Shown: positions 18,483-26,427 of the stretch, piece by piece
How positions within the stretch are numbered: the first letter of the stretch is position 1
Layout of the letters: every line of letters starts with the position of its first letter
Source: Actinomyces urinae
GTDB lineage: Bacteria > Actinomycetota > Actinomycetes > Actinomycetales > Actinomycetaceae
NCBI RefSeq assembly: GCF_900119695.1
Contig: NZ_LT632547.1
Coordinates: 930,001 to 994,000 of the forward strand
Length of the DNA stretch: 64,000 nucleotides
Direction: 5' to 3'
Translations under genes and position numbers: made by a program
The notes under the pieces: model-generated
Database searches by the model: none
What the model was told of the DNA's origin: nothing
Seen by the model: only the letters and a program-made list of their open reading frames with translations

Positions 18483-19863
18483 TGTTACCTCCGGCAAGTT
18501 CATCAAACGTAGCTTGCACTTTTGCGCCACAGAAGAATCCTTGACAACGACCGTTCATCGCTCGCGTGCGGCGTCTTAATCCGAATAATGTGGATGGAGG
18601 GATCGGAGACTGGAACGCGTCCCGGAGCTCGCCTCGGGTCACCCTTTCGCAGAAACAGACCACTTCGCCGTATTGGCTATCACATGCGATTTTTTCGTCA
18701 TCTTCAAATGGCCTAGTAAGACTTTCGGCTAGTGGAGGCATCTTGTAAGTGGGCGGCAAGTCCTCCCGCATCGTCAGATCCAAGCCTGACTTTTCCATAA
18801 GCGAGAATACATACTCAGCAACCGCGAGAGCGGATGTAAGACCAGTTGATCTGATGGCAGCAGCAATTATGTAACGCTTAGAATCGTCGACCTCAATAAG
18901 GTAGTCTTTCTGGTTATTCGCAGCTCTTAATCCCGCGTATGCTGCCGTTACTTCCTCTTTCAACAGCTTTGGCATTATGCGCGATCCCTTTTCATAAAGG
19001 AAATCAAAGCCTTCTTCGGTGGTGGAAGTGTCAGTCTTATCCGTCATGTCTTCCGAAGTAGGTCCGAGCATGAGGTTGCCAAACGCTGTCGGGCTGATCA
19101 ACACTCCCTTACCAGCCTTCGAAGGTGCTGCCAGGATTATCTTGTCTGTAAGAGGACGCGACAGCTTATCAAACACAAGAAGCTCTCCGCGCCTTGGATG
19201 AACCTTTAGACGATCGTAGCCGAACATAGCGTCGATACCATCAGACCCTAGTCCCGCCGCATTGACAACCCAGCGGGCTCGCAGAGGGCCTTGTGTGGTT
19301 TCTAGCTTCGTATATTCAGAACCAACATCAATGGAAGTCACCTTGTGATTCAGAAGTAGCTTGGCACCGCGACAAACCGCATCGGTTGCGTATCCGATAG
19401 GAACCGACCAAGCGTCGATTACAGACTCTCCCGGGACTACCAGGCCACCGGTTGCCCCTGGGCCCAAATCTGGAATCTGTTCGTACACTTCATCAGGAGA
19501 GATAATGTACGTTTCCGTGTAGCCGTTTTTTTCCGCCTTCTCCTTCAATGAAGGTAGTGATTCCGCCTGCTCATCATCCCAAGCGACGAGGATGGCGCCA
19601 GTAGTGTCGACTCCGACTCCAGATTCCGCACAGTATTCTCTAGTTAGGTGATAGCCCCGCGCTACAAGCTGCGCTTCAAGCGTGCCCGGAGAAGCATCAT
19701 ATCCCGTATGCAACAATGCAGTATTTGCTTTGGAAGTCCCTTCAACTACATCTTCTCGGCTGTCAACTAGCACAACGGAATACTTGGTTCCTGCAAAAGC
19801 TCGTGCAATTGCTGACCCAACAACTCCAGCGCCAATAACAGCAATATCGTAATCATTCGACAT
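18475..19863 (-). CDS. GlpO/GlpA-like FAD-dependent dehydrogenase with C-terminal BFD-type [2Fe-2S] domain
   Basis: The 462-residue protein opens with DIAVIGAGVVGSAIARAF (FAD binding) and TSKANTALLHTGYDASPGTL, a family signature of glycerol-3-phosphate dehydrogenase GlpO/GlpA relatives. The C-terminal 60 residues hold CFCERVTRGELRDAF and CQGFFC, a BFD-like four-Cys iron-sulfur site as in GlpA. It would oxidise a phosphorylated alcohol such as glycerol 3-phosphate to the keto form, together with the next flavoprotein. The ATG at 19863 has GGAGGGG upstream and overlaps the permease gene by 11 bases, so the operon is tightly coupled. Confidence 0.85.
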   Translation of the reverse strand: MSNDYDIAVIGAGVVGSAIARAFAGTKYSVVLVDSREDVVEGTSKANTALLHTGYDASPGTLEAQLVARGYHLTREYCAESGVGVDTTGAILVAWDDEQAESLPSLKEKAEKNGYTETYIISPDEVYEQIPDLGPGATGGLVVPGESVIDAWSVPIGYATDAVCRGAKLLLNHKVTSIDVGSEYTKLETTQGPLRARWVVNAAGLGSDGIDAMFGYDRLKVHPRRGELLVFDKLSRPLTDKIILAAPSKAGKGVLISPTAFGNLMLGPTSEDMTDKTDTSTTEEGFDFLYEKGSRIMPKLLKEEVTAAYAGLRAANNQKDYLIEVDDSKRYIIAAAIRSTGLTSALAVAEYVFSLMEKSGLDLTMREDLPPTYKMPPLAESLTRPFEDDEKIACDSQYGEVVCFCERVTRGELRDAFQSPIPPSTLFGLRRRTRAMNGRCQGFFCGAKVQATFDELAGGNNE

Positions 19864-21037
19864 TTGGTTCCCCTCCAGTTTGTTTTGGCTCGACAGGGTT
19901 AACTGTTTGTAGATTGTCACCGGCTGCTGCTTGCGACTTCGGATCAAATGCCGGGTAACGTTTACGCGCTATTACGTACGCCAATGCTGTTGCGGAGATA
20001 GCGGCCACCAACTTACCCACGATCATCGGAACAATCATCTCTGGTGCCACACCTGCGGTGAATCCCAGATGATCTCCAAGAAGCGCCATTGCGGAAACAG
20101 CCCACGCGGTATTGATAAAGATCCCGCGCTTATCCATCTTCGACATCAGGCCGAAGGTAGGAATTGCATTTGCGAGGCTCATAACGATTCCGCCTGAAGC
20201 GACCTCGTTCATTCCCATAACTCGCCCGAAGGCAGCTAGTGGTTTACGCGCGACTTTTGTAATCACATACATGAGGGGGAAAGCCCCCATCAAGAATACG
20301 CAAATCTGCGCTACGATAGTTAGCCCCTCCTCGATGGGCACTAGCTCCCAACCCGCGGGCATTATTTGCCAACCGGTCAAAAATTCAAACGCTACAATGC
20401 CCAGCGCAATCGAGATGATAAAGACGAGCGCTTTGCCGAATCCCAAGAATCCTCGAGTCATTGCTTCGGGAGCTTTCCAAAGTCCAAATGCAATAAGCGC
20501 TGCGGCGATGATAATCGGAATGAGATTCTTCAGAATCATTACCACGCCATAACCGGCGACCAAGCCACCTGCTAACACGCCAAGTGGAATAGTGACAACG
20601 CCGACCAGGACACCGTTGGCAAAATACGGTCGGTCCTCCTCTTCCACGATTCCTAGCCCCACAGGGATTGTAAACACCACAGTGCAACCCAACATGGAGG
20701 CGAGAATAGCCCCGGCGAGCATGGCGGCCTCATCTGATTGCGCCATCTGAACTGCGAGGTGGAATCCACCCATATCGTTTGCGAGCAAGGTACCAGCGAA
20801 CATTGATGGATCGGCACCGAAAAACTTGTAAATAGGAACAATAACCGGATTCAGCACCTTCGCTAATATAGGCGCTAGGGAAATCATTCCAATCATTGAC
20901 AACGCTAACGGGCCGAATGTATTAAGCCCCTCTTCCAGTTGCTCACCAAGCTTAAATTTACTTCCAATAGCCCGGTCTAGCGCCGCAACTATGAGCGCAA
21001 ACGCCATTATTACGACAATAATTTGGTTCAATCCCAT
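19853..21037 (-). CDS. EutH-family permease (ethanolamine-transporter family)
   Basis: The 394-residue protein has about ten membrane segments. It carries motifs that I recognise from EutH of ethanolamine operons: PSMFAGTLLANDMGGFHLA, the VVFTIPVGLGIVE stretch, and GDHLGFTAG followed by PMIVGKL. No eut gene (ammonia lyase, shell protein) is nearby. Instead it lies two bases after an FGGY kinase gene and overlaps a GlpO-like dehydrogenase gene, the place where glpF normally sits. It probably imports the small alcohol, polyol or amino alcohol that the kinase phosphorylates. The ATG at 21037 has GGAG eight bases upstream. Confidence 0.88.
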   Translation of the reverse strand: MGLNQIIVVIMAFALIVAALDRAIGSKFKLGEQLEEGLNTFGPLALSMIGMISLAPILAKVLNPVIVPIYKFFGADPSMFAGTLLANDMGGFHLAVQMAQSDEAAMLAGAILASMLGCTVVFTIPVGLGIVEEEDRPYFANGVLVGVVTIPLGVLAGGLVAGYGVVMILKNLIPIIIAAALIAFGLWKAPEAMTRGFLGFGKALVFIISIALGIVAFEFLTGWQIMPAGWELVPIEEGLTIVAQICVFLMGAFPLMYVITKVARKPLAAFGRVMGMNEVASGGIVMSLANAIPTFGLMSKMDKRGIFINTAWAVSAMALLGDHLGFTAGVAPEMIVPMIVGKLVAAISATALAYVIARKRYPAFDPKSQAAAGDNLQTVNPVEPKQTGGEPNVE

Positions 21038-21039
21038 GA

Positions 21040-22458
21040 TTACAGCTCCAAGGTTGACTCGACTGCGGCACGCCACGCCGATCTATAAGACTCGACATCA
21101 TCTGCGCTACGTTGCGGTTCATAAGTTGCAGCTGGCTTCCAATCGAAAGGCCCCTCTTCAATCGTTAGGTCCGGATTCAGAGCCAACCGCATACAGGCAG
21201 CTGTGCCCAGTGCAGTGGCGTGAGCAGATGGATAGGTGTCGATTGGGGTCTGCAACATATCGGCCTGCGATTGCATGAGCACCTTGGACCGCGTTAGACC
21301 GCCGTCAACACGAAGCCTGCGAAGAGGCTCTCCTAGCTCTCCGTGAGTCAGATCCGCCAGCTCCGCAATTTGTGCTGCGATGCCGTCTAGCATTGCCTTA
21401 ACTACCTGTGGTTTGCCGGTGGATAACCGCATGCCTGACAAGAAGGCTCCCGCGTCTGGCTTCCACCAAGGCGCTGCCAGTCCGGCAAAGGATGGTGCAA
21501 ATAGAACACCGCCAGAGTCCTCGGCCGCAATTTCATCCATTTGCGGAGCGCCAGTAATGATTCCCATCTCTTCTAGCCACCGCACCGCAGAGGCCGCTGT
21601 GTATACCTGGCCGTCCGAGCAGTAGTTTGTCTTGCCGCGGAGAGTCCACGCTACTGAAGTGGTAAGACCATTATCGAACCTAGGGGCATCTTCGCCCATA
21701 TTCACAAGAATGAAAGCGCCCGTACCGTAGGTGCACTTTCCTTCGCCTCGATTAAAACACTTCTGGGCAAACAGCGCGGCTTGCTGGTCAACGATTAGAC
21801 CACCCACCGGCACGGGAGAACCGGTGAAAATGGAAGTTTCTCCAACGATTTCATCACAAGCTACGACCTTCGGCATACGTTCATTGGAGAGCCCAAAGAT
21901 ATCAAGCAGTTTTTCATCCCACTGAGTTGAATCAACGTTCAACAGCAGCGATCGCGACGCCGTTGACACATCCGTTACAAACTCACCTGTCAGCTGGTAA
22001 ACCATCCAAGTATCAGTAGTAGTTACCACACCTTTGCTGGTGAGGTTTTCACGAAGCCAGGTCATCTTCGGAGCGGTGAAATAACAATCCAGCACTAGAC
22101 CGGTGCGTTGATGCACCTCATCCGTGAACTCTTGCAACCGTTCCACAACCGTTTGCGCACGGCGGTCCTGCCACACAATACAGGTGGTAAGAGGCTCGCC
22201 CGTTTCTGGATCCCACGCGAGGATGGTCTCACCTTGATTCGCTAAGGAGACGCCTTCAATAGGCAGGCCTGCTTTTGCCACAGCCTCTTTGCCCACCTCA
22301 ATAATGGAGTTCAAGAGCTCCCGCGGATCTTGCTCCACGCCCCCGTTTGGTAAATAGTCTGGGAAGATTGCCTTCTCCACCACCGCGTGAACACCCTGCT
22401 CATCGACCACAATCGCCTTCGATCCCGAAGTTCCCTGGTCTAATGCAAGAATAGCCAC
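21040..22458 (-). CDS. FGGY-family kinase, glycerol-kinase-like
   Basis: The 472-residue protein has both FGGY halves: an N-terminal ALDQGTSGSKAIV phosphate loop and a C-terminal RRLRVDGGLTRSKVL segment. It aligns well with glycerol kinase around IVWQDRRA, LDCYFTAPKM and VDQQAALFAQ. Of the E. coli GlpK glycerol contacts, the Glu, Trp, Tyr and Asp positions are kept. The Arg of the NQRET motif is Gly here (NQGET, residue 76), so the substrate may not be glycerol. The GTG at 22458 has AAAGGTGG just upstream. It is the first gene of the operon, divergent from a DeoR regulator. Confidence 0.87.
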   Translation of the reverse strand: MAILALDQGTSGSKAIVVDEQGVHAVVEKAIFPDYLPNGGVEQDPRELLNSIIEVGKEAVAKAGLPIEGVSLANQGETILAWDPETGEPLTTCIVWQDRRAQTVVERLQEFTDEVHQRTGLVLDCYFTAPKMTWLRENLTSKGVVTTTDTWMVYQLTGEFVTDVSTASRSLLLNVDSTQWDEKLLDIFGLSNERMPKVVACDEIVGETSIFTGSPVPVGGLIVDQQAALFAQKCFNRGEGKCTYGTGAFILVNMGEDAPRFDNGLTTSVAWTLRGKTNYCSDGQVYTAASAVRWLEEMGIITGAPQMDEIAAEDSGGVLFAPSFAGLAAPWWKPDAGAFLSGMRLSTGKPQVVKAMLDGIAAQIAELADLTHGELGEPLRRLRVDGGLTRSKVLMQSQADMLQTPIDTYPSAHATALGTAACMRLALNPDLTIEEGPFDWKPAATYEPQRSADDVESYRSAWRAAVESTLEL

Positions 22459-22622
22459 GTTGCCACCTTTCGTTATCACAGTATCGTTATCGCGCTTGCG
22501 ACACCTTCGTCGCTTAACAAAATCTCAACGGAATCAGTCGTTTCCGCAATTCTGTTCAGATTGTTGTTTTAAGCGTAAGTCCGTTTGGAATTCAACTCAA
22601 CGAATGTGGAATAGTGTGGATT
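22459..22622. promoter_or_regulatory. Divergent promoter region of kinase operon and DeoR regulator
   Basis: This 164-base, AT-richer stretch must hold both promoters. One short inverted repeat is visible (GCGAC-accttc-GTCGC, 22498-22513), about 40 bases upstream of the kinase start. It is a candidate operator only. Confidence 0.5.
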
Positions 22623-23405
22623 ATGACCATAAAGATTGTTCAAGAGCGACATCGATACATCATTCAGGAGATTCGGTCTAGCGGTAGCGTCTCCACGTTA
22701 GATCTAGCTCGCACATTACGGGTTTCCGGGGAAACCATCCGGCGCGATTTCGCTTATCTAGAACAGCAGGGTTTCCTTCATAGAGTTTATGGAGGTGCGG
22801 TACTAACTGATTTAAAGGTAACCACTGAACCCGGTTTTCACGAAAGACGCTCAATCAACCCTCACGCCAAATCTGAAATCGGTCGAACCGCCGCGGAACT
22901 GCTCAACGATGAAACTTCTATTTTTATTGACGTAGGCACTACCGCAGAAACCATTGCAGTCGCACTTCCCCCGCAATGGAAGGGCACAGTCTTCACAAAT
23001 TCTCTTCTTGTGGCTGAAGCACTCCCCTCCCGCAACAAGGTGGAGACTATTCTCACGCCCGGAGTTCTAAACCAGGAGGAGAGGTACGTTAGGGGATCTT
23101 CTACCGCATTGTTTCTAGACCGAATTCATTTCGACACCGCATTCATTTCTTGCGGAGGAATTGATATTGCGGGCGCAACCGACTTTGATGCGGACACAAT
23201 TGAACTCAAGCGCATTGCAGCCTCAAGATCTAATCAGACCTTCATTATTGCCGATTCTACGAAGCATAATCGCATGGGCACATTCGAAGTTTCGCGCTGG
23301 TACGAACTATCAGGACTAATCACAAACGAGTTCCCACCGGAGAGAATACGAGCAACCATCGTCCAATCCGGTGGTCGAGTAATAACCCCTAACACGGACG
23401 CTTGA
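22623..23405 (+). CDS. DeoR-family transcriptional regulator (GlpR-like)
   Basis: The 260-residue protein has an N-terminal winged helix typical of DeoR repressors (STLDLARTLRVSGETIRRDF, then RVYGGAVL). The sugar-phosphate sensor domain has FIDVGTTAETIA, VFTNSLLVAEAL and FIIADSTKHNRMG. GlpR-type members respond to glycerol 3-phosphate or similar phosphorylated intermediates. It is transcribed divergently from the kinase-permease-dehydrogenase operon and is the obvious regulator of it. The ATG at 22623 is preferred; a GTG nine bases upstream is possible. Neither has a strong ribosome binding site. Confidence 0.9.
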   Translation: MTIKIVQERHRYIIQEIRSSGSVSTLDLARTLRVSGETIRRDFAYLEQQGFLHRVYGGAVLTDLKVTTEPGFHERRSINPHAKSEIGRTAAELLNDETSIFIDVGTTAETIAVALPPQWKGTVFTNSLLVAEALPSRNKVETILTPGVLNQEERYVRGSSTALFLDRIHFDTAFISCGGIDIAGATDFDADTIELKRIAASRSNQTFIIADSTKHNRMGTFEVSRWYELSGLITNEFPPERIRATIVQSGGRVITPNTDA

Positions 23406-23443
23406 GCCATCGAACTGAGTTTTCCCTGTCAAACCTACCTCTA

Positions 23444-23695
23444 TTAACCAGCCGACAGGGGGCAGCCTGCGCAGTGGACTTTCACCTCTTGCGAAGTTCC
23501 ACCGCCGCAGGCCCCCAAACCGGATGAGCACAGCGACCCTGCGCTTTGCAAGCGCCCCGACCGGTTCAAATGGTCGACCATCACTTGCGCAATCTCAACC
23601 CGTAGCCCCGCCCGCTGGGCAGCTGACTCCAAGGTTGCGCCTTGCCTCAGCTCATCCATCAGCCGGTAAAGAGGCGGCCGGTTCTGGGTAATCAC
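23444..23695 (-). CDS. feoC: FeoC-like small winged-helix protein with Cys cluster
   Basis: The 83-residue protein is encoded immediately after feoB, with a GTG that overlaps the feoB stop (GTGA). Its first part (YRLMDELRQGATLESAAQRA) looks like a small winged helix. The C-terminal part has five cysteines in a pattern ending HCAGCPLSAG, reminiscent of the iron-sulfur or iron-sensing Cys cluster of FeoC. FeoC proteins modulate FeoB stability or activity. A longer ORF running back into feoB in another frame is not supported. Confidence 0.72.
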   Translation of the reverse strand: MITQNRPPLYRLMDELRQGATLESAAQRAGLRVEIAQVMVDHLNRSGRLQSAGSLCSSGLGACGGGTSQEVKVHCAGCPLSAG

Positions 23696-25917
23696 CACAG
23701 CAGCCTGCCAACCTGGAACACCAGCACCGCCAGCAACCAGGCTGCAGCCAACTGAACGACCATTGCGCCAACCGTCCAGCGCGCCCCGATCTGGCGCTTT
23801 TGCTCCGCAACCGTAGCCAAACACGGCGTGTAAGTCAGGACGAACACGAGGAACCCGAACGCCGCCAAAGCCGCGTACTGCTCTCCAGCAGTCCTCTCAA
23901 ATGATACCGTCACCAACTCGGGTAGCGAACCCAGATCATCGCCACCATCTTCAGCGTCACCTGCCGCAGACTCATCCAGGTTGTAAGAAGTCACGATCGA
24001 AGAAATCAGCGTTTCTTTAGCCACAAAGCCCGTCATCAGCGCACCAGTCATGTGCCAATCACCAAAACCAGTGGGCTTAAACACCGGTTCAAGAACGCGC
24101 GCGGTAGAACCGTACAAAGAGTTCTCCATCGGCAGTTCCTCATCAGCGAAAGAGTAGCCCTTTGCCATCGGGATTGAGCTCATCAGCCACACCACAAGAG
24201 TCATCACCACAATGATCTTGCCTGCGCCCTTCACAAATGCCCACGCCCGGTTCCAAGTATTTTGTAAAATCACGAAAATACGCGGCATCTGGTAAGCCGG
24301 CAGTACCAGCATTAGTGGCGCCCTCGACTCTCCCTTTGTGATGAACGGTTTCAGCACGAGCGCTCCGAGCACCACCATGAACAGCGACAAAACGTACATC
24401 AAGAACACGATATTGCCGGCGTTATCTGCAAAGAAGATTCGCGCGATCATCAAATAGATCGTGAGCCTAGCTGCGCAAGAGGTGTAAGGAATGATCAGCG
24501 TTGTAACCAAACGCTGCTTGGCGTTGGGCAGCGTGCGAGTTGCCGCAAGCGACGGCAAGTTGCATCCAAAGCCCATAATCAGAGGCAAGATTACGCGCCC
24601 GTCCAGGCCGATCATACGCATCACGCGATCCCCCAGGAACGCTGCGCGCGCCATGTAGCCAGAGTCTTCCAAGATCGCGATCGCCAAAAAGATCACGAAC
24701 ATAAGCGGAACGAACGAGGCCACTACGCCCAGGCCAACCGCCAGGCCATTAACAAACAGGGACTCAACCCAAGTGCCGGACAAGCCCACGCCCGCAAATG
24801 CAAACTTCAAAAGATTAGCCAGCGAGAACGCGCCCTCATCGGTGCTGGAGAACAGCCCGTCGAAGAAGTCCTGTACCGGGCCAACCCAGCTACCCGCAGC
24901 CTGGAACAGAAGCCACATGAGTAGGAAGAATACCGGGATACCAACCAACGGGTGAAGAAGGAGGGAATCAATCTTGTCTGAACGTGACGGTTTACGCGCA
25001 GAATCGCGTTCACGCCCCGCCTGTTCCTCGACCCGCTCAACCCACGCAAACAGTTTTGCAGCTCGGTCAAACTCGGACGTTCCAGCTAGGCGTGCCGCCT
25101 CCGCAGAGGAGTCAGCCGGGCCGATGCTTGTATTCTCTGCACTAGAGCATCCGCAATCTACCGCGCTCGACACCGGAGCGCCCTCACCAATTCCCAAAAT
25201 CTGCGGGGACTTCGACTTATCAATCTGATCAAACGCCGCCTGCGCTGCTACCTGGTTAAAACCGGGAGCAGTTGGATCCGGCAGAATAGACTTTACGCGA
25301 GGCCGAGAAATCAGAGCAGAACGGATCATGTCTTCAACCGCACGCACTCCCTGCTTTGTGCGCACATCCGCCGCCAGAATCGGGATGCCGAGCGTGTTCG
25401 AAAGCGCGGCCGCGTCAACAACCTCACCCTCGTGTTCCACGACATCCGCCATCGTTATAACGCCAACCATCGGGCGCCCGGTTTGCGCCACCTGGCCAAG
25501 CAGATACAAGCTGCGCGTCATCGCCGAGGCGTCGAGCATCATGACCACCAGGTCAATCGACTGCCCCGACGCCATGTCCGTAGCTGACCCTGTGGCTCCT
25601 GCCAAGGTATCGACAACGACCTGCTCATCCTCAGAATTAGCCACCAGCGAGTAGGTGCCCGGAAGATCAATAACGCGTGCTCCGAGCGCCGTGGACCGAC
25701 CCTGCATGAGCTCCACGGTTGTACCCGGAGCATTAACAACTGCCTGATGAGCACCCGTGACCGCGTTAAAGAAGGTGGACTTACCAACGTTTGGGTTACC
25801 TACCAGCACCACGGTGTCACGAGGATGGCGCACATCCTTGACGTCTAAAAGAACAGACCTGGCCTGCGGATTATCGCAAGACTGCGGATTTCCCGGCGAA
25901 CACTTTGGACAACTCAC
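23692..25917 (-). CDS. feoB: Ferrous iron transporter FeoB
   Basis: The 741-residue protein has an N-terminal GTPase domain with G1 GNPNVGKSTFF, G3 DLPGTYSL and a VITMADV segment in place of the canonical NKMD. A polytopic membrane domain follows, with Gate-like motifs IMGFGCNLPSL and PYTSCAARLTIY. A Cys-rich N-terminus (CPKCSPGNPQSC) precedes the GTPase. It takes up Fe(II). Its start overlaps the feoA stop and its stop overlaps feoC, so feoABC is one unit. A DtxR-like box upstream of feoA suggests iron repression. Confidence 0.95.
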   Translation of the reverse strand: MSCPKCSPGNPQSCDNPQARSVLLDVKDVRHPRDTVVLVGNPNVGKSTFFNAVTGAHQAVVNAPGTTVELMQGRSTALGARVIDLPGTYSLVANSEDEQVVVDTLAGATGSATDMASGQSIDLVVMMLDASAMTRSLYLLGQVAQTGRPMVGVITMADVVEHEGEVVDAAALSNTLGIPILAADVRTKQGVRAVEDMIRSALISRPRVKSILPDPTAPGFNQVAAQAAFDQIDKSKSPQILGIGEGAPVSSAVDCGCSSAENTSIGPADSSAEAARLAGTSEFDRAAKLFAWVERVEEQAGRERDSARKPSRSDKIDSLLLHPLVGIPVFFLLMWLLFQAAGSWVGPVQDFFDGLFSSTDEGAFSLANLLKFAFAGVGLSGTWVESLFVNGLAVGLGVVASFVPLMFVIFLAIAILEDSGYMARAAFLGDRVMRMIGLDGRVILPLIMGFGCNLPSLAATRTLPNAKQRLVTTLIIPYTSCAARLTIYLMIARIFFADNAGNIVFLMYVLSLFMVVLGALVLKPFITKGESRAPLMLVLPAYQMPRIFVILQNTWNRAWAFVKGAGKIIVVMTLVVWLMSSIPMAKGYSFADEELPMENSLYGSTARVLEPVFKPTGFGDWHMTGALMTGFVAKETLISSIVTSYNLDESAAGDAEDGGDDLGSLPELVTVSFERTAGEQYAALAAFGFLVFVLTYTPCLATVAEQKRQIGARWTVGAMVVQLAAAWLLAVLVFQVGRLLW

Positions 25918-26138
25918 TTAACCAACTCCACGTCAATCAGCTTTGAAGAACGATGGTCTACCGCGACTCGCGCTCCTCCGATATTTAGGACCATGCCTCC
26001 AAAGGCGGCGCGGTTTACGACTGTGAAATGCGCTCCTGAACGCAAACCCAGTTCTTGCACCCGTAGCTGGTAACACGGTTGGACTTCAACATTTTGCAGC
26101 TGGCCGACATCGCCGCGCTTACACTCAGAAAGTTTCAC
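25914..26138 (-). CDS. feoA: FeoA-like SH3-domain protein
   Basis: The 74-residue protein starts with the usual FeoA pattern MKLSECKRGDVGQL (GTG at 26138). It contains RVQELGLRSGAHF, typical of the FeoA SH3-like fold, and ends with VELVK four bases into feoB. FeoA assists FeoB-mediated Fe(II) uptake. A longer version from a TTG at 26174 is open, but it would place a DtxR-type operator inside the coding sequence and add residues not usual for FeoA, so the shorter start is preferred. Confidence 0.87.
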   Translation of the reverse strand: MKLSECKRGDVGQLQNVEVQPCYQLRVQELGLRSGAHFTVVNRAAFGGMVLNIGGARVAVDHRSSKLIDVELVK

Positions 26139-26153
26139 ACCGGAAAGATTCGA

Positions 26154-26172
26154 TAAGGCATACCTAACCTGC
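26154..26172 (-). promoter_or_regulatory. Putative DtxR/IdeR iron box for feoABC
   Basis: On the minus strand GCAGGTTAGGTATGCCTTA matches 12 of 19 positions of the DtxR consensus TTAGGTTAGGCTAACCTAA as I recall it, including the AGGTTAGG half. It lies 16 bases before the preferred feoA start. Confidence 0.6.
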
Positions 26173-26347
26173 AACGAGCGTTATGTAAATCAGCTCCCCG
26201 CCAAAACACTGAAAAGCGCTTTTCCCGTGATTGCAGGCAAATCCACCAATTACCCGAACGCATACAACCCGTAAAATACAAGAATTACGAAACAATACGC
26301 GATCATAAATGCCTATATTTACGAAACAATGTTGTTGCATAAATAGT

Positions 26348-26390
26348 GTTGGGGCTGGAGAAAGGTTTTAAAACTCTCTCCAGCCCCAAC
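26348..26390 (-). terminator. Hairpin terminator of ppdK
   Basis: A perfect 14-base stem (GTTGGGGCTGGAGA and its complement) with an AT-rich 15-base loop lies 38 bases after the ppdK stop. The flank is U-rich but there is no long U-run. Confidence 0.75.
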
Positions 26391-26427
26391 TGTGAAGCTG
26401 TCAATGAAGCTCCTTAGAAGCCCCTGA

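Noticed and set aside
23696-23824. 5' extension of feoC into feoB
   Set aside because: It would overlap feoB by more than 120 bases in another frame; the GTGA overlap start gives a normal-sized FeoC.
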